A stretch of DNA of 47,225 bases, from NCBI GenBank assembly GCA_026398415.1, contig JAPLSY010000013.1:1-47225 (forward strand), read 5' to 3'. Position numbers and translations under genes: made by a program. Positions within the stretch are counted from its first letter, which is position 1. Each line of letters begins with the position of its first letter. The stretch comes from Kiritimatiellota bacterium. Its GTDB lineage: Bacteria; Verrucomicrobiota; Kiritimatiellia; JAAZAB01. Positions 35,382 through 44,018 of this stretch are shown here, piece after piece. The notes below the pieces were generated by a model. That model saw only the letters and a program-made list of their open reading frames with translations, was not told where the DNA came from and did not search any database.

Positions 35382-35810
35382 ATGCGACACAAGATGGTAT
35401 CAACAACATTTGGACGATCATCGGCGCATCGGCGCGCTATGCTGGCGCAGTTGGTTTGCTGTTTGATTGAAGAAAAGCGCATCGAAACGACACTGTCGCG
35501 TGCCAAGGCGGCCCGGAGTTTGGCCGAAAAAATGGTTACATTGGCGCGTTCCGGAACGCTGACCGCCCGGCGCAGGGCGATTGCGATTTTGCGGAGGCCC
35601 CCGCTGGTCAAAGCGCTGTTCGAGCAGATCGCGCCCCAGTGCCAGGACCGGTCCGGCGGCTATACGCGCATCATTAAACGCGGCGCACGCCAGGGCGACA
35701 ATGCACCCGTGGCAATTCTGGAATGGGTCAGCATTGCGCCGGTGGATAAAAAGAAGAAAAAGCCGGTATCCAAGACGGACGAGAAGAAGCCGACAACAAA
35801 AGTGGAATAG
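35382..35810 (+). CDS. rplQ: 50S ribosomal protein L17
   Basis: A 142-residue L17, at the tunnel exit region of the large subunit. It starts MRHKMVSTTFGRSSAHRRAM, and has ARSLAEKMVTLARSGTLTAR and the end RQGDNAPVAILEWV, then a Lys-rich tail (KKKKKPVSKTDEKKPTTKVE-like). AAGGA precedes the ATG. This is the last gene of the ribosomal block; the next gene belongs to protein secretion or pili. Confidence 0.97.
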   Translation: MRHKMVSTTFGRSSAHRRAMLAQLVCCLIEEKRIETTLSRAKAARSLAEKMVTLARSGTLTARRRAIAILRRPPLVKALFEQIAPQCQDRSGGYTRIIKRGARQGDNAPVAILEWVSIAPVDKKKKKPVSKTDEKKPTTKVE

Positions 35811-35860
35811 AAAAAAGCTGGCTGAGCGAGCCCCGGCTGGCGATGGATACGGTCTGTGCC

Positions 35861-37150
35861 ATGCCTAAGTACAAATATACGGCGGCGGATGCGCAGGGCA
35901 AAGAAAAAAGCGGTGTGCTGGATGCCGCCAGCAAGCCGGCCGCGCTGGTCAAGCTGCGTGAGTTAGGTCTGCATCCCTCGGCCGTGGAAGAGGTGGCGGC
36001 GACGGCCGTTCCCCGGCGTGTGCAAAGCTCCGCCCCGCGCGCGGGCGCGCGCGGCAGCAGCGGCATGAACGTCAACCTTTCCATTCCCCTCCCCAAGTTT
36101 CTGCGTCGGCGCGTCAAGCGCAAGCAGTTGGCGACATTCACCCGCCAGTTGGCCACACTGATTGATGCGCGTGTGCCGCTCCTGCGGGCCCTGCAGATTC
36201 TCCAGAAGCAGGAACAGAGCACCGGCCTGCGTGAAATTATCGGCGAACTATGCGAGGCCGTTGAGGGCGGCAGCACCTTTGCCGAAGCGCTCAGCCAGCA
36301 CCCGAAGGTCTTTGACAAGCTGTTCATCAACATGGTCAAGGCGGGTGAAATCGGCGGCGTGCTCCAGGTGACCTTGAACCGCCTGACCGAATTTGTGGAA
36401 AAAGCCGAGAAAATCAAAACGCGCGTGAAGGGCGCCATGATCTACCCGATCGTCGTGTTGGTCATGGCCTTGGGCATCACAGGGGTCCTGATGGTCTTAA
36501 TCATCCCCAAGTTCACGGAGATTTTCAAGGAACTTCTGGCAGGCAAGGAAATGCCCGCCATAACTCAGTTTGTGATCGCCATCAGCAATACGCTGGTTCA
36601 CCGCTTCCCGCTGGTGATCGGGGGCATTGTGGCGGCGATTATGCTCGTTAAACTGGTGGGCCGCACCAAGTTTGGCCGCTATCAGTTGGATAAGCTCATG
36701 CTGAGCGCGCCAATTTTCGGTGCTTTGTCCATGCGCGTGAGCGTGTCGCGGTTCACGCGCACGCTGGGGACGCTCCTGAGCTCTGGTGTGCAGATATTAC
36801 AAGCCTTGACGATTGTGCGCGAGACGGCCGGCAACGAAGTAATTGCGCGGGCCGTGCAAGCCGTGCATGACAGCATCAAGGAAGGCGAAAGCATGGCGGC
36901 GCCGCTGGAAGCCTCGCACGTGTTCCCGAGCATGGTGGTGAGCATGATTGCCGTGGGCGAGGAAACGGGGCGGTTGCCCGACATGCTGGTCAAGATTGCC
37001 GATACCTATGACACGGAAGTGGATGCCGCCGTGGATGGCCTGACTTCCATCATCGAGCCGGTCCTGATCATTGTCCTGGCCGTGGTTGTAGGTACGATTG
37101 TCATCGCCATGTTCATGCCGCTGGTCAGCATCATCTCTAACCTGAAATAA
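35861..37150 (+). CDS. Type II secretion / type IV pilus inner-membrane protein, GspF/PilC family
   Basis: A 429-residue GspF/PilC-like protein. It has the N-terminal MPKYKYTAADAQGKEKSG, then two GspF domains: the first near residues 90-215 (TFTRQLATLIDARVPLLRAL and VKAGEIGGVLQ), the second near 295-415 (RFTRTLGTLLSSGVQILQAL and VGEETGRLPDML). Hydrophobic segments follow each, and one ends the protein. In pili and type II secretion machines it couples the ATPase to the membrane platform. No partner genes (GspE, GspD, pilin) are present nearby. ATG 35843 is a second possible start. No strong ribosome binding site is seen. Confidence 0.92.
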   Translation: MPKYKYTAADAQGKEKSGVLDAASKPAALVKLRELGLHPSAVEEVAATAVPRRVQSSAPRAGARGSSGMNVNLSIPLPKFLRRRVKRKQLATFTRQLATLIDARVPLLRALQILQKQEQSTGLREIIGELCEAVEGGSTFAEALSQHPKVFDKLFINMVKAGEIGGVLQVTLNRLTEFVEKAEKIKTRVKGAMIYPIVVLVMALGITGVLMVLIIPKFTEIFKELLAGKEMPAITQFVIAISNTLVHRFPLVIGGIVAAIMLVKLVGRTKFGRYQLDKLMLSAPIFGALSMRVSVSRFTRTLGTLLSSGVQILQALTIVRETAGNEVIARAVQAVHDSIKEGESMAAPLEASHVFPSMVVSMIAVGEETGRLPDMLVKIADTYDTEVDAAVDGLTSIIEPVLIIVLAVVVGTIVIAMFMPLVSIISNLK

Positions 37151-37294
37151 GCACAGCGCGCCGGATTCGTCTTATGACTGGTTTGCGGCGAGGCATCGTT
37201 ATCACGAATTCCACCAGGACGGTCAATCCGCGATTGCTGCATTCAGCTGTGGTGACTTGCCTCCAATAATTTAGGCGCAGGAGGGGATCCGATC

Positions 37295-37906
37295 ATGATC
37301 AGAGTCTGTCCAAAATGCGGTGCCGAAAACGGAGCGACATCCGTTCATTGTCGGAACTGCAGTGTCAAGCTGCCAGAGCCGACCACCGGTATGATGGGCC
37401 CTCCGCCGTCCATGCGTCGGCGGTCGTTTTTGCGCTCGGTTTTTTTGGTGCTTATACTGCTGGCGGTTGGTGCGACAGGTTTCTGGGCAAGGCAAAACCT
37501 GAATTGGCAAAACGTTCGCTCCGGCGCGGCCGGATTCTATGTTAATTGGCAAAAAGTTCAGGCCGGTGTCTCGGGTGCCCTGCATCGTTGGTATTCAAAA
37601 TGGCTGTCGGCGGAGCCTGCGCCAACTCCTGTTCCAGCAATTGCACCCGCACCTGCACCGGAAAATATAATTAAGATCCGCTGCAGGCGATGCGGGGGAT
37701 TAGGCTATACGGGCGACGGCACCTATAAGTCCACCTGTATCCTTTGTAATCAAAATGGCGGGCGTACAATTGTTCTCCCCGCTGGTGCGGAAGTATGCGC
37801 CGCATGCCAAGGTATGGGACAGATCATTGGCGTGGTCCACGGGAGGGAGATGAAACTATTATGTAAAATGTGTGCGGGCAAAGGATATATCGTTCGCAAG
37901 TATTAG
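37295..37906 (+). CDS. Membrane-anchored protein with zinc ribbon and DnaJ-like zinc-finger domain
   Basis: A 203-residue protein not tied to a named family. An N-terminal zinc ribbon has C5-x2-C8 and C19-x2-C22. One transmembrane helix is at about 43-64 (SFLRSVFLVLILLAVGATGF). A Pro/Ala linker (about 109-123) leads to a C-terminal domain from C130 with four CxxC sites: CRRCGGLG, CILCNQNG, CAACQGMG and CKMCAGKG. Three follow CxxCxGxG, as in the DnaJ central zinc domain. There is no J-domain. AGGAGGGG lies 8 nt before the ATG. The next gene is a similar zinc/membrane protein 12 bp away, so the two are probably an operon. A chaperone or redox role is only a guess. Confidence 0.75.
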   Translation: MIRVCPKCGAENGATSVHCRNCSVKLPEPTTGMMGPPPSMRRRSFLRSVFLVLILLAVGATGFWARQNLNWQNVRSGAAGFYVNWQKVQAGVSGALHRWYSKWLSAEPAPTPVPAIAPAPAPENIIKIRCRRCGGLGYTGDGTYKSTCILCNQNGGRTIVLPAGAEVCAACQGMGQIIGVVHGREMKLLCKMCAGKGYIVRKY

Positions 37907-37918
37907 CATAGGTAGGGC

Positions 37919-38521
37919 ATGGCGTTCGTATATTTCAAATGCAATTGCGATAAAAGCCTGGCGGTGGATGCTTCCGACACCGGCCGTCAGGTTCAATGTC
38001 CTGACTGTGGCAAGCTCCTTTGCGTTCCGCCGCCTGAGATTTGTTGGACGTGCGCTTGCGGTGAAGAGATGTCTGCCCCCAAAAATCTTGCCGGCGTATT
38101 GGTGCAGTGTGCCGCCTGCGAGGCGGAGCATACCGTTCCTGTCCGGTTGGAGCTTAAGCGTGGCAAGCAACGGCAAAACGAATTGCCATCTGACGTTCCC
38201 CGTGTTCCCGTTAGTCGCACCAACGAGGTCCAGTGTTCGAAGTGCGGCTATAGAAGTCCCCCGGTTTTAACGCGCTGTCCGCAATGTCAAAACTACCTGC
38301 ATAAAGGCGCCGCAATTCGCCGGCAATGCATCTCGGTGGCAAAAGTGCTCTTGATCATCGGTTTGGGTTGGTTCGTGGCCTGGCATTTTTTGCGCATCAG
38401 TGGCTACGTGAAAGGTTTGTTCGGTATCGAAACGACACCAGGGGTTTCACAGGTTGAGTCGCTAGCAAATTCGGGAAATGTTGTTAAAACTTCTACTGTC
38501 GGCGTACCGGCAGGAAAGTGA
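37919..38521 (+). CDS. Zinc-ribbon membrane protein of unknown function
   Basis: A 200-residue protein, 12 bp after the preceding zinc-ribbon gene and with GTAGGG before the ATG. It has three cysteine-pair regions: CNC and CPDC (about residues 8-30), CACG and CAAC (about 45-68), and CSKC with CPQC (about 107-123). One hydrophobic helix is at about 138-158 (VAKVLLIIGLGWFVAWHFL). The rest of the C-terminus is short and low complexity. I do not recognise the family. The shared pattern with its neighbour suggests the two products act together near the membrane. Confidence 0.7.
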   Translation: MAFVYFKCNCDKSLAVDASDTGRQVQCPDCGKLLCVPPPEICWTCACGEEMSAPKNLAGVLVQCAACEAEHTVPVRLELKRGKQRQNELPSDVPRVPVSRTNEVQCSKCGYRSPPVLTRCPQCQNYLHKGAAIRRQCISVAKVLLIIGLGWFVAWHFLRISGYVKGLFGIETTPGVSQVESLANSGNVVKTSTVGVPAGK

Positions 38522-38574
38522 AAGCGGCGTAGTTTATTATTCGTCACCATCATATATCCATCGTTGGCCAAACT

Positions 38575-39168
38575 TTGGCGCTTGATTTTTACCGTAGAGC
38601 GGATGTGGTTCGGATCAGTAGGGATCTGCTCGGGCAGTATCTGTTTACCCGCATAGGCGGTCGGGGGGTGACTGGCGGGCGCATTGTGGAAACCGAGGCC
38701 TACGCCGGGGCGACCGACCGTGCCTCGCATGCCTACGGTAACCGGCGTACGCGGCGGACGGCCGTCATGTACGAAGCCGGTGGGGTCGCCTACGTTTATT
38801 TATGTTACGGTTTGCATGCGCTCTTCAATATTATTACCAGTGTTGAAGGCATTCCCCATGCCGTCCTGATCCGCGCGCTGGAGCCAACCCATGGCATTCC
38901 GGTTATGCTCAAGCGCCGCTGTAAGGCGCGCCTGGACCGGACGCTCACGGCAGGGCCCGGCGCCTTGGCCCAGGCTCTGGGCATTGCGGTGCGTCATTCG
39001 GGGCAAAGCTTGCAGGGGAATGAAATCTGGCTGGAGCAAGGGATGAAATTGCGTCCGGAAGAGGTTGTGGCCACTACACGAGTCGGCGTTGGCTATGCAG
39101 GAGCGGATGCCAAACGTCCCTGGCGTTTCCGGGTGCGTGCCAGTGCCTGGACCAGCTTAGCTAAATAA
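38575..39168 (+). CDS. 3-methyladenine DNA glycosylase (Mpg/AAG family)
   Basis: A 197-residue DNA repair enzyme that excises alkylated purines. It matches the Mpg (AAG) family: FYRRADVVRISRDLLGQYLF at the N-terminus, catalytic Glu in IVETEAYAG (about residues 37-45), RTAVMYEAGGVAYVYLCYG, ALEPTHGI, and LTAGPGALAQALGI. Length is typical for bacterial members. The best start is TTG at 38575; no ATG is suitable and no clear ribosome binding site is seen. The 289-nt spacer to the next gene (39169-39457) shows nothing I can name. Confidence 0.9.
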   Translation: MALDFYRRADVVRISRDLLGQYLFTRIGGRGVTGGRIVETEAYAGATDRASHAYGNRRTRRTAVMYEAGGVAYVYLCYGLHALFNIITSVEGIPHAVLIRALEPTHGIPVMLKRRCKARLDRTLTAGPGALAQALGIAVRHSGQSLQGNEIWLEQGMKLRPEEVVATTRVGVGYAGADAKRPWRFRVRASAWTSLAK

Positions 39169-39457
39169 GTCAATATTCTTGTGCGCCCAGAAGGCCGCCA
39201 GCAACCAGCGAAAACACGGCATGTTGTTTTTGCTCGTAAACGTATCTGTCCCATAGGCCGGGCCGTTTCAACGACCGTCAGCTTTTTGCCCTGCAAACTT
39301 GACATCCCGGCCCCCTTTTGACACATTCGCGCCATGAGAAGGCTTTATCGGGTCGGCTCAATGGGCGGATGCCCTGCCGTCCAAAAAGCCATTTGTTATC
39401 GGTCTGAAACCTGAAACCGCGTCTGCCGCCAGATGACCTGAACAAGGAGCCGCAATC

Positions 39458-42313
39458 GTGTCACACCTTCTTCCCGAACCGCCGCAACCGTCGGAAACGA
39501 CCTGGAAGTTCATCGACGAACTCAAAAGTCCGCTGTGGACCAGGATCGAATGGACGCCACGCGCTGCCCGAGGCAACGAGGCCGGATTCTGCCAGGGTGT
39601 CACTATCGAGCGCGGCTTTGTCGACGATGGCGGGTGCCTGGACACCGCCTATGCCGATCTTGAACGGTTCCTGACCGTGGCCGGCGTGAGCCGGACCGGC
39701 CCGTTCCGCATCCGCACCGGACGCATTGCCACCCCGTTGCGCGAGACCTACCGCGTTATCGTGACCCCGGAGGAATGCGCCATCCTTGCCGCCGATACGG
39801 AAGGCATCCGGCGCGGTATCTTCTTTATAGAGGACCAGATGCTGCGTGCCGGCGGACCGTTCCTGCCGCTTGGCAAAGTCGAGCGCCGCCCGGTTATCCG
39901 CACCCGCATTTCGCGTTGTTTCTTCGGCCCGATCCACCGTCCGCCCAAGAACCGCGATGAACTGACCGACGACGTGGACTACTATCCGGACGAGTACCTG
40001 AACCGGCTCGCCCATGAAGGCATCAATGGCCTGTGGCTTACCATCCATTTCGACGAGATCTGCGCGCAGACGGCCATCCCCGAATACGGGCGCAACCCGA
40101 AACAGCGGCTCGACAAACTGCGCCGCACCGTCGAGCGCTGTGCCCGCTACGGGATCCGGATCTACACCTACTGCAACGAGCCGCGGCCCATCGAGTCGGA
40201 TAGTCCGGCCGCGAAAGCGCACCCGGAACTGCTCGGTCAGCCCTGCTGGGGCAAGCGCCATTACTTCTGCATCAGCAACCCGACGGCAATGGCCTACCTC
40301 GAAGAGGTCATGCGCAACCTTTTTACCGAAGTGCCCGGCCTTGGCGGCATCATCAACATCAGCATCGGCGAGGGTGGCTCACACTGTTACTCCGGCGCAC
40401 CGCGGGGCATTACCTGCCCGCGCTGCAAGGACCGCTCTCCGTACGATGTGCTCAACGACACCATGGCGGCCATGGCGCGCGGCATGCATGCAGCCGACCC
40501 GACGGCCGAATGCATCTCCTGGCCGTACGGGCAGTACTGGTCGTGGGGCGACGCCATGACGGCCGAATCCGCCGGGTGCCTGCCGCCAGGCGTCATTCTC
40601 CAGCACAACTTCGAGTCGTCCGCCGTCGGCGAGCAGTGCGGGCGCAAGATCCGCATCTCCGACTACTGGCTGTCCTTCATTGGCCCCAGCCAGTTGTTCA
40701 CGGACTGCGCCAAAGCGGCAGTGAAGAACGGCAATCGCATGTTCGCCAAGCTGCAGGTGGGCTGCAGCCATGAGGTCGCCACCGCGCCGTTCGTGCCGGT
40801 CCCCGGCCACTTGTACCGCAAGTACAAGATCATGCACGAACTGGGCGTCAGCGGTGTCATGCAGTGCTGGTATTTCGGCAACTACCCGGGCATTATGAAC
40901 AAGTCTGCCGGCGAACTTGCCTTTGCCCCATTCCCTAAAACGGAGGGTCAGTTCCTGCTTTCGATGGCGCGGCGCGACTGGGGCGACGACGCCAGGGACG
41001 TGGCGCGCGCCTGGAAGCTGTTTCAGCGCGGCTACAGCCATTTCCCTCTGAACCACGTGTTTGGCTGGTACGGGCCCGTGCATGACGCGCCCACCTGGCC
41101 GCTGCACCTCGAACCGGCCGACAAGCCCATCGCGCCCTCGTGGCAGATCGCTTCGTATGAGACCCAGAAACCTTATCCGGCCAGCGGTGACCGCATCGGC
41201 GAGTGCTTTTACTACACGCATACGCTGGATGAAATCATCTTGCTCTGCGGCGAAATGGCACGGCATTGGAACCGCGGCGTGGACATTTTGAAGAAGATGC
41301 TGCCCCGCTACGCGCACAACGAAGAGCGCCGGCGTGATATCGGCGTCGCCACGGCGCTGGGCATCCAGTTCGAGAGCACCGCAAACATGATGCGCTTCTA
41401 TGCCATGCGCGAGGAACTGCCGTGGAAGCCGCAGGCCGAGCAGAAGAAGCTTCTCGCGGCGATGAAACGCATCGTGAAACGCGAGCTGGTCCGCGATGCC
41501 GAGTTGATCGAGCTTTGCAAAGGCGACTCGCGGCTCGGGTTCCATTCCGAGGCGGAGGGCTACAAGTACTTTCCTGCCAAGATCGAGTGGCGCATGCAGC
41601 AGTTGCAGCGGCTCCTGGACGCGGAGTTCCCGCAGGTGGCGCGCCAGGTCCGGCGCGGCGAGAAACTCTGGCCCAACTACACCGGCCAGCAACCGCAAGG
41701 TCCGACACATGGCAGTCGCCGTGTCAGCACCGCCCCATCCCTGGACGGCAAGTACACCGGCCCTGTGTGGGATGGATTGCCGGAGACTGAATTACAGGTC
41801 CGGGACGGCAAGCGTGCCGATGCCAGCCAAGGCATTGCGGGCGTGAAGACCTTCTGGAAAGCCTGCCATGATGACCGGGCCCTGTACTTTGCCGTGCGCT
41901 GCGTTCTGGCCGGCCCTGCCAAGCTTGATACGTTTCCAAGCGAAAGCGTGAAACTGCTGATCGAGCCGCGACGGCTCTGGCCCTGCCAGTGTTATGTCGT
42001 CAACGCAAACGGCTCGGTGTCCGTTTCCGAAGCGTATGACCTGGGTGGTGACAATGCCTGGACCGCGGCCGTCCAGCGCAACGAGAAGGAATGGTCGGCC
42101 ACGGTGCGGATTCCGTTCGCGCGCCTGCGCCCGGACGGCGCTACGGTGCGGCCGATGCGCATAGATGTGGAACGGCACGCCACCTTGCCTGGGGGCAACA
42201 CCTTGCCTGGTGGCCGCGCCATGTTCTCATGGATGGAGCGGCACCCGCTTGAGAGCCGGTTAACGCACGGCTCGACAAACCCGGCCGATTTCGGCTGGCT
42301 CATTCTCGGCTGA
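39458..42313 (+). CDS. Glycoside-hydrolase-like protein (GH20/GH67-type N-terminus, TIM barrel, CBM9-like C-terminus)
   Basis: A 951-residue protein. Residues about 1-145 look like the small N-terminal domain before GH20/GH67 barrels (YRVIVTPEECAILAADTEGI, FFIEDQML). A TIM barrel follows, with INGLWLTIHFDEI, NISIGEGGSHC and a CPRC pair (about 320), similar to what I recall of DUF4838-type glycosidases. The C-terminal part (about 760-951: APSLDGKYTGPVWDGLPE, FAVRC) resembles a CBM9-like carbohydrate-binding domain. No signal peptide is visible, so it may act in the cytoplasm. The start is GTG 39458 with AAGGAG upstream. Substrate unknown. Confidence 0.75.
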   Translation: MSHLLPEPPQPSETTWKFIDELKSPLWTRIEWTPRAARGNEAGFCQGVTIERGFVDDGGCLDTAYADLERFLTVAGVSRTGPFRIRTGRIATPLRETYRVIVTPEECAILAADTEGIRRGIFFIEDQMLRAGGPFLPLGKVERRPVIRTRISRCFFGPIHRPPKNRDELTDDVDYYPDEYLNRLAHEGINGLWLTIHFDEICAQTAIPEYGRNPKQRLDKLRRTVERCARYGIRIYTYCNEPRPIESDSPAAKAHPELLGQPCWGKRHYFCISNPTAMAYLEEVMRNLFTEVPGLGGIINISIGEGGSHCYSGAPRGITCPRCKDRSPYDVLNDTMAAMARGMHAADPTAECISWPYGQYWSWGDAMTAESAGCLPPGVILQHNFESSAVGEQCGRKIRISDYWLSFIGPSQLFTDCAKAAVKNGNRMFAKLQVGCSHEVATAPFVPVPGHLYRKYKIMHELGVSGVMQCWYFGNYPGIMNKSAGELAFAPFPKTEGQFLLSMARRDWGDDARDVARAWKLFQRGYSHFPLNHVFGWYGPVHDAPTWPLHLEPADKPIAPSWQIASYETQKPYPASGDRIGECFYYTHTLDEIILLCGEMARHWNRGVDILKKMLPRYAHNEERRRDIGVATALGIQFESTANMMRFYAMREELPWKPQAEQKKLLAAMKRIVKRELVRDAELIELCKGDSRLGFHSEAEGYKYFPAKIEWRMQQLQRLLDAEFPQVARQVRRGEKLWPNYTGQQPQGPTHGSRRVSTAPSLDGKYTGPVWDGLPETELQVRDGKRADASQGIAGVKTFWKACHDDRALYFAVRCVLAGPAKLDTFPSESVKLLIEPRRLWPCQCYVVNANGSVSVSEAYDLGGDNAWTAAVQRNEKEWSATVRIPFARLRPDGATVRPMRIDVERHATLPGGNTLPGGRAMFSWMERHPLESRLTHGSTNPADFGWLILG

Positions 42314-42336
42314 GAACCCGTGCCGCCATGCCTTGC

Positions 42337-42882
42337 TTAGACGATCCGGGTGAAACGTTGAATCTCGCGATCGGTGAAAACGTCTTTCGCGTCCAGGCTT
42401 TGCGTGGAGAATTCCGATACCACCGCACCCTGCGGGCCGGCCTGAAACCAATGCAAGGTATTCGGCGCCAACGTGTATTGCGCGCCGGGCTTCAGCACAA
42501 TTTCGTGCCACACCGTGTAGGAAGCTTCCCGGCCTTTCGGCGGTCGTGCCTGTATGCGCCCGGTTTTAGGACCCGGCACATAAAGATAGATCGTTCCCCA
42601 GCGACAGCGAAACGTCTCCTCTTTGCCGGGATTGTTCAGGTCCAATCGCGGGTGCCGGTGTTCCGGGCAAGTTTGGCGGGGAAGCAATGCCAATTCTTTG
42701 GCACAACACCGGTCGGTATTCACGTAGACCAGCAACGCCAGCCCCGTTTGCTTATAAGCGCCAAGCCCAAAGTCGGCCACCTCGATTGAGCCGGCTTCCT
42801 TCCTGGTGATCACGATGTGCGCCTTATTGAACAAGGCCTGCGCCAGTTTCTGGCTCTGCTTGATCTCTTTCCTGGTCATCAT
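42337..42882 (-). CDS. D-lyxose isomerase-like cupin
   Basis: About 181 residues from ATG 42882; ATG 42891 adds three residues but lies directly against the GGGAGGA ribosome binding site. It matches D-lyxose ketol-isomerases along its length: DFGLGAYKQTGLALLVYVNT, CPEHRHP, EETFRCRWGTIYLYVPG, YTVWHEIVLKPGAQYTL and NTLHWFQAG. Likely metal ligands, counted from the 42891 start, are H78, H80, E92 and H147. The enzymes interconvert D-lyxose and D-xylulose, and D-mannose and D-fructose. It is the last gene of a minus-strand set with a sugar kinase (12-21 bp upstream) and a TIM-barrel protein. Confidence 0.88.
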   Translation of the reverse strand: MMTRKEIKQSQKLAQALFNKAHIVITRKEAGSIEVADFGLGAYKQTGLALLVYVNTDRCCAKELALLPRQTCPEHRHPRLDLNNPGKEETFRCRWGTIYLYVPGPKTGRIQARPPKGREASYTVWHEIVLKPGAQYTLAPNTLHWFQAGPQGAVVSEFSTQSLDAKDVFTDREIQRFTRIV

Positions 42883-42903
42883 TGTCGGCATTCCTCCCTG
42901 TAT

Positions 42904-43956
42904 TTATTTGCTTCCAACGGGCGTTGTGGAAATGCTTTTCCAGACGCGCAGGCCCCGGCGGGAAAGGTAGACGGGCAGTGTCAGGTAGCCTTTTTGATCA
43001 AGCACCTTCTGCATTTCCCGTTTTTTCGACATGTCCCCATCCGTCAGGATGGCTATGGAACCACCGTCGCCTCCGGCCCCGTTGACTTTACAGCCCAGTG
43101 CCTGATAATTGCCCGCTACGGAAATGATGTCCTCAAACGCGTCGCAAACAAGGTTATTGTGCAGTAAGCGTTGCACCGCGGTGTTCGCATCGAAGATTCT
43201 GCCCAGCTCAATAAAATTACCGGCCTGTAGCGCAGGCCTGGCCTGCTGGGCCAATTGCCGCAGTCGTTCGATGCGCTGGTCTTTATCGGGCGTAGTGCCG
43301 AGCCCGGCAATGACCATCTTGTGGATTTTGGACGACTGGTGGGGCTTGCCTATATAAGTCAGGACCAGGCGGTGTTCAAGCTCCCACCAGATAGCGTCGG
43401 TAATCGCTATCGGGGAAATCGTTGTTTTGGGAAAATCGGTTATTTCAATGAGGTTGATTCCACCATACGCGCTGGCGAGCTGGTCCTGAACACCGCATTC
43501 CAGTCCCAGTTCCTTTGTCTCAATGGAATGGGCCAGGGCGGCAATTTCATGCGGCGCCAATTTTTTACCCGTAAGCGCATCCAGCGCGCCAATCAGGGCC
43601 ACGGAAACGGCGGCGGAAGTACCCATCGAGGCGCCGGGCGGGGCATAGGAAAAGACGTTGATTCGCAAGGCAAGATCCTGCGGGAGCGCCATGCACTTGA
43701 TCGCCGCCTCGATCAAGGGGTGTTTGTCATACACGATATTATCCGGATCCAGCGTATAGGATGTACCGTAATTCTCGGTTGAAACAATCAAGCGACCATC
43801 CGACTCACCGGGCGTCATCGGATGGACTTGGACTTCGACATAAGGATAAATGGCGACATTGAATACCGCCCCGTATTTCGCAAAATGGGTGTCGGTCCAG
43901 CCGCCAACATCGCAGATACGTGTCGGCGCCACGGCGTTGATAACAAATGGGTACAT
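42904..43956 (-). CDS. GHMP family sugar kinase (heptose-7-phosphate kinase-like)
   Basis: A 350-residue GHMP kinase. Motif 1 is APTRICDVGGWTDTHFAKYG (residues 10-29), motif 2 PPGASMGTSAAVSVAL (107-122) and motif 3 KVNGAGGDGGSIAIL near residue 300. The DVGGWTDT start resembles kinases such as D-glycero-D-manno-heptose-7-phosphate kinase and L-fucose kinase. The substrate cannot be decided from sequence. ATG 43956 has GGAAG 6 nt upstream; the frame extends 13 more residues to 43995. It stands between the TIM-barrel gene (62 bp) and the D-lyxose isomerase-like gene, probably one operon for sugar activation. Confidence 0.88.
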   Translation of the reverse strand: MYPFVINAVAPTRICDVGGWTDTHFAKYGAVFNVAIYPYVEVQVHPMTPGESDGRLIVSTENYGTSYTLDPDNIVYDKHPLIEAAIKCMALPQDLALRINVFSYAPPGASMGTSAAVSVALIGALDALTGKKLAPHEIAALAHSIETKELGLECGVQDQLASAYGGINLIEITDFPKTTISPIAITDAIWWELEHRLVLTYIGKPHQSSKIHKMVIAGLGTTPDKDQRIERLRQLAQQARPALQAGNFIELGRIFDANTAVQRLLHNNLVCDAFEDIISVAGNYQALGCKVNGAGGDGGSIAILTDGDMSKKREMQKVLDQKGYLTLPVYLSRRGLRVWKSISTTPVGSK

Positions 43957-44018
43957 GCTTTCTTCCAATCCTATGTGATTTATATGCAAAAGCAAGACGT
44001 TACTATGGCGCTGGCGAA

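Noticed and set aside
39093..39335. An 80-codon minus-strand frame in the spacer after the DNA glycosylase gene
   Set aside because: It overlaps the 3-prime end of the certain glycosylase gene, has no recognised domain and no ribosome binding site.
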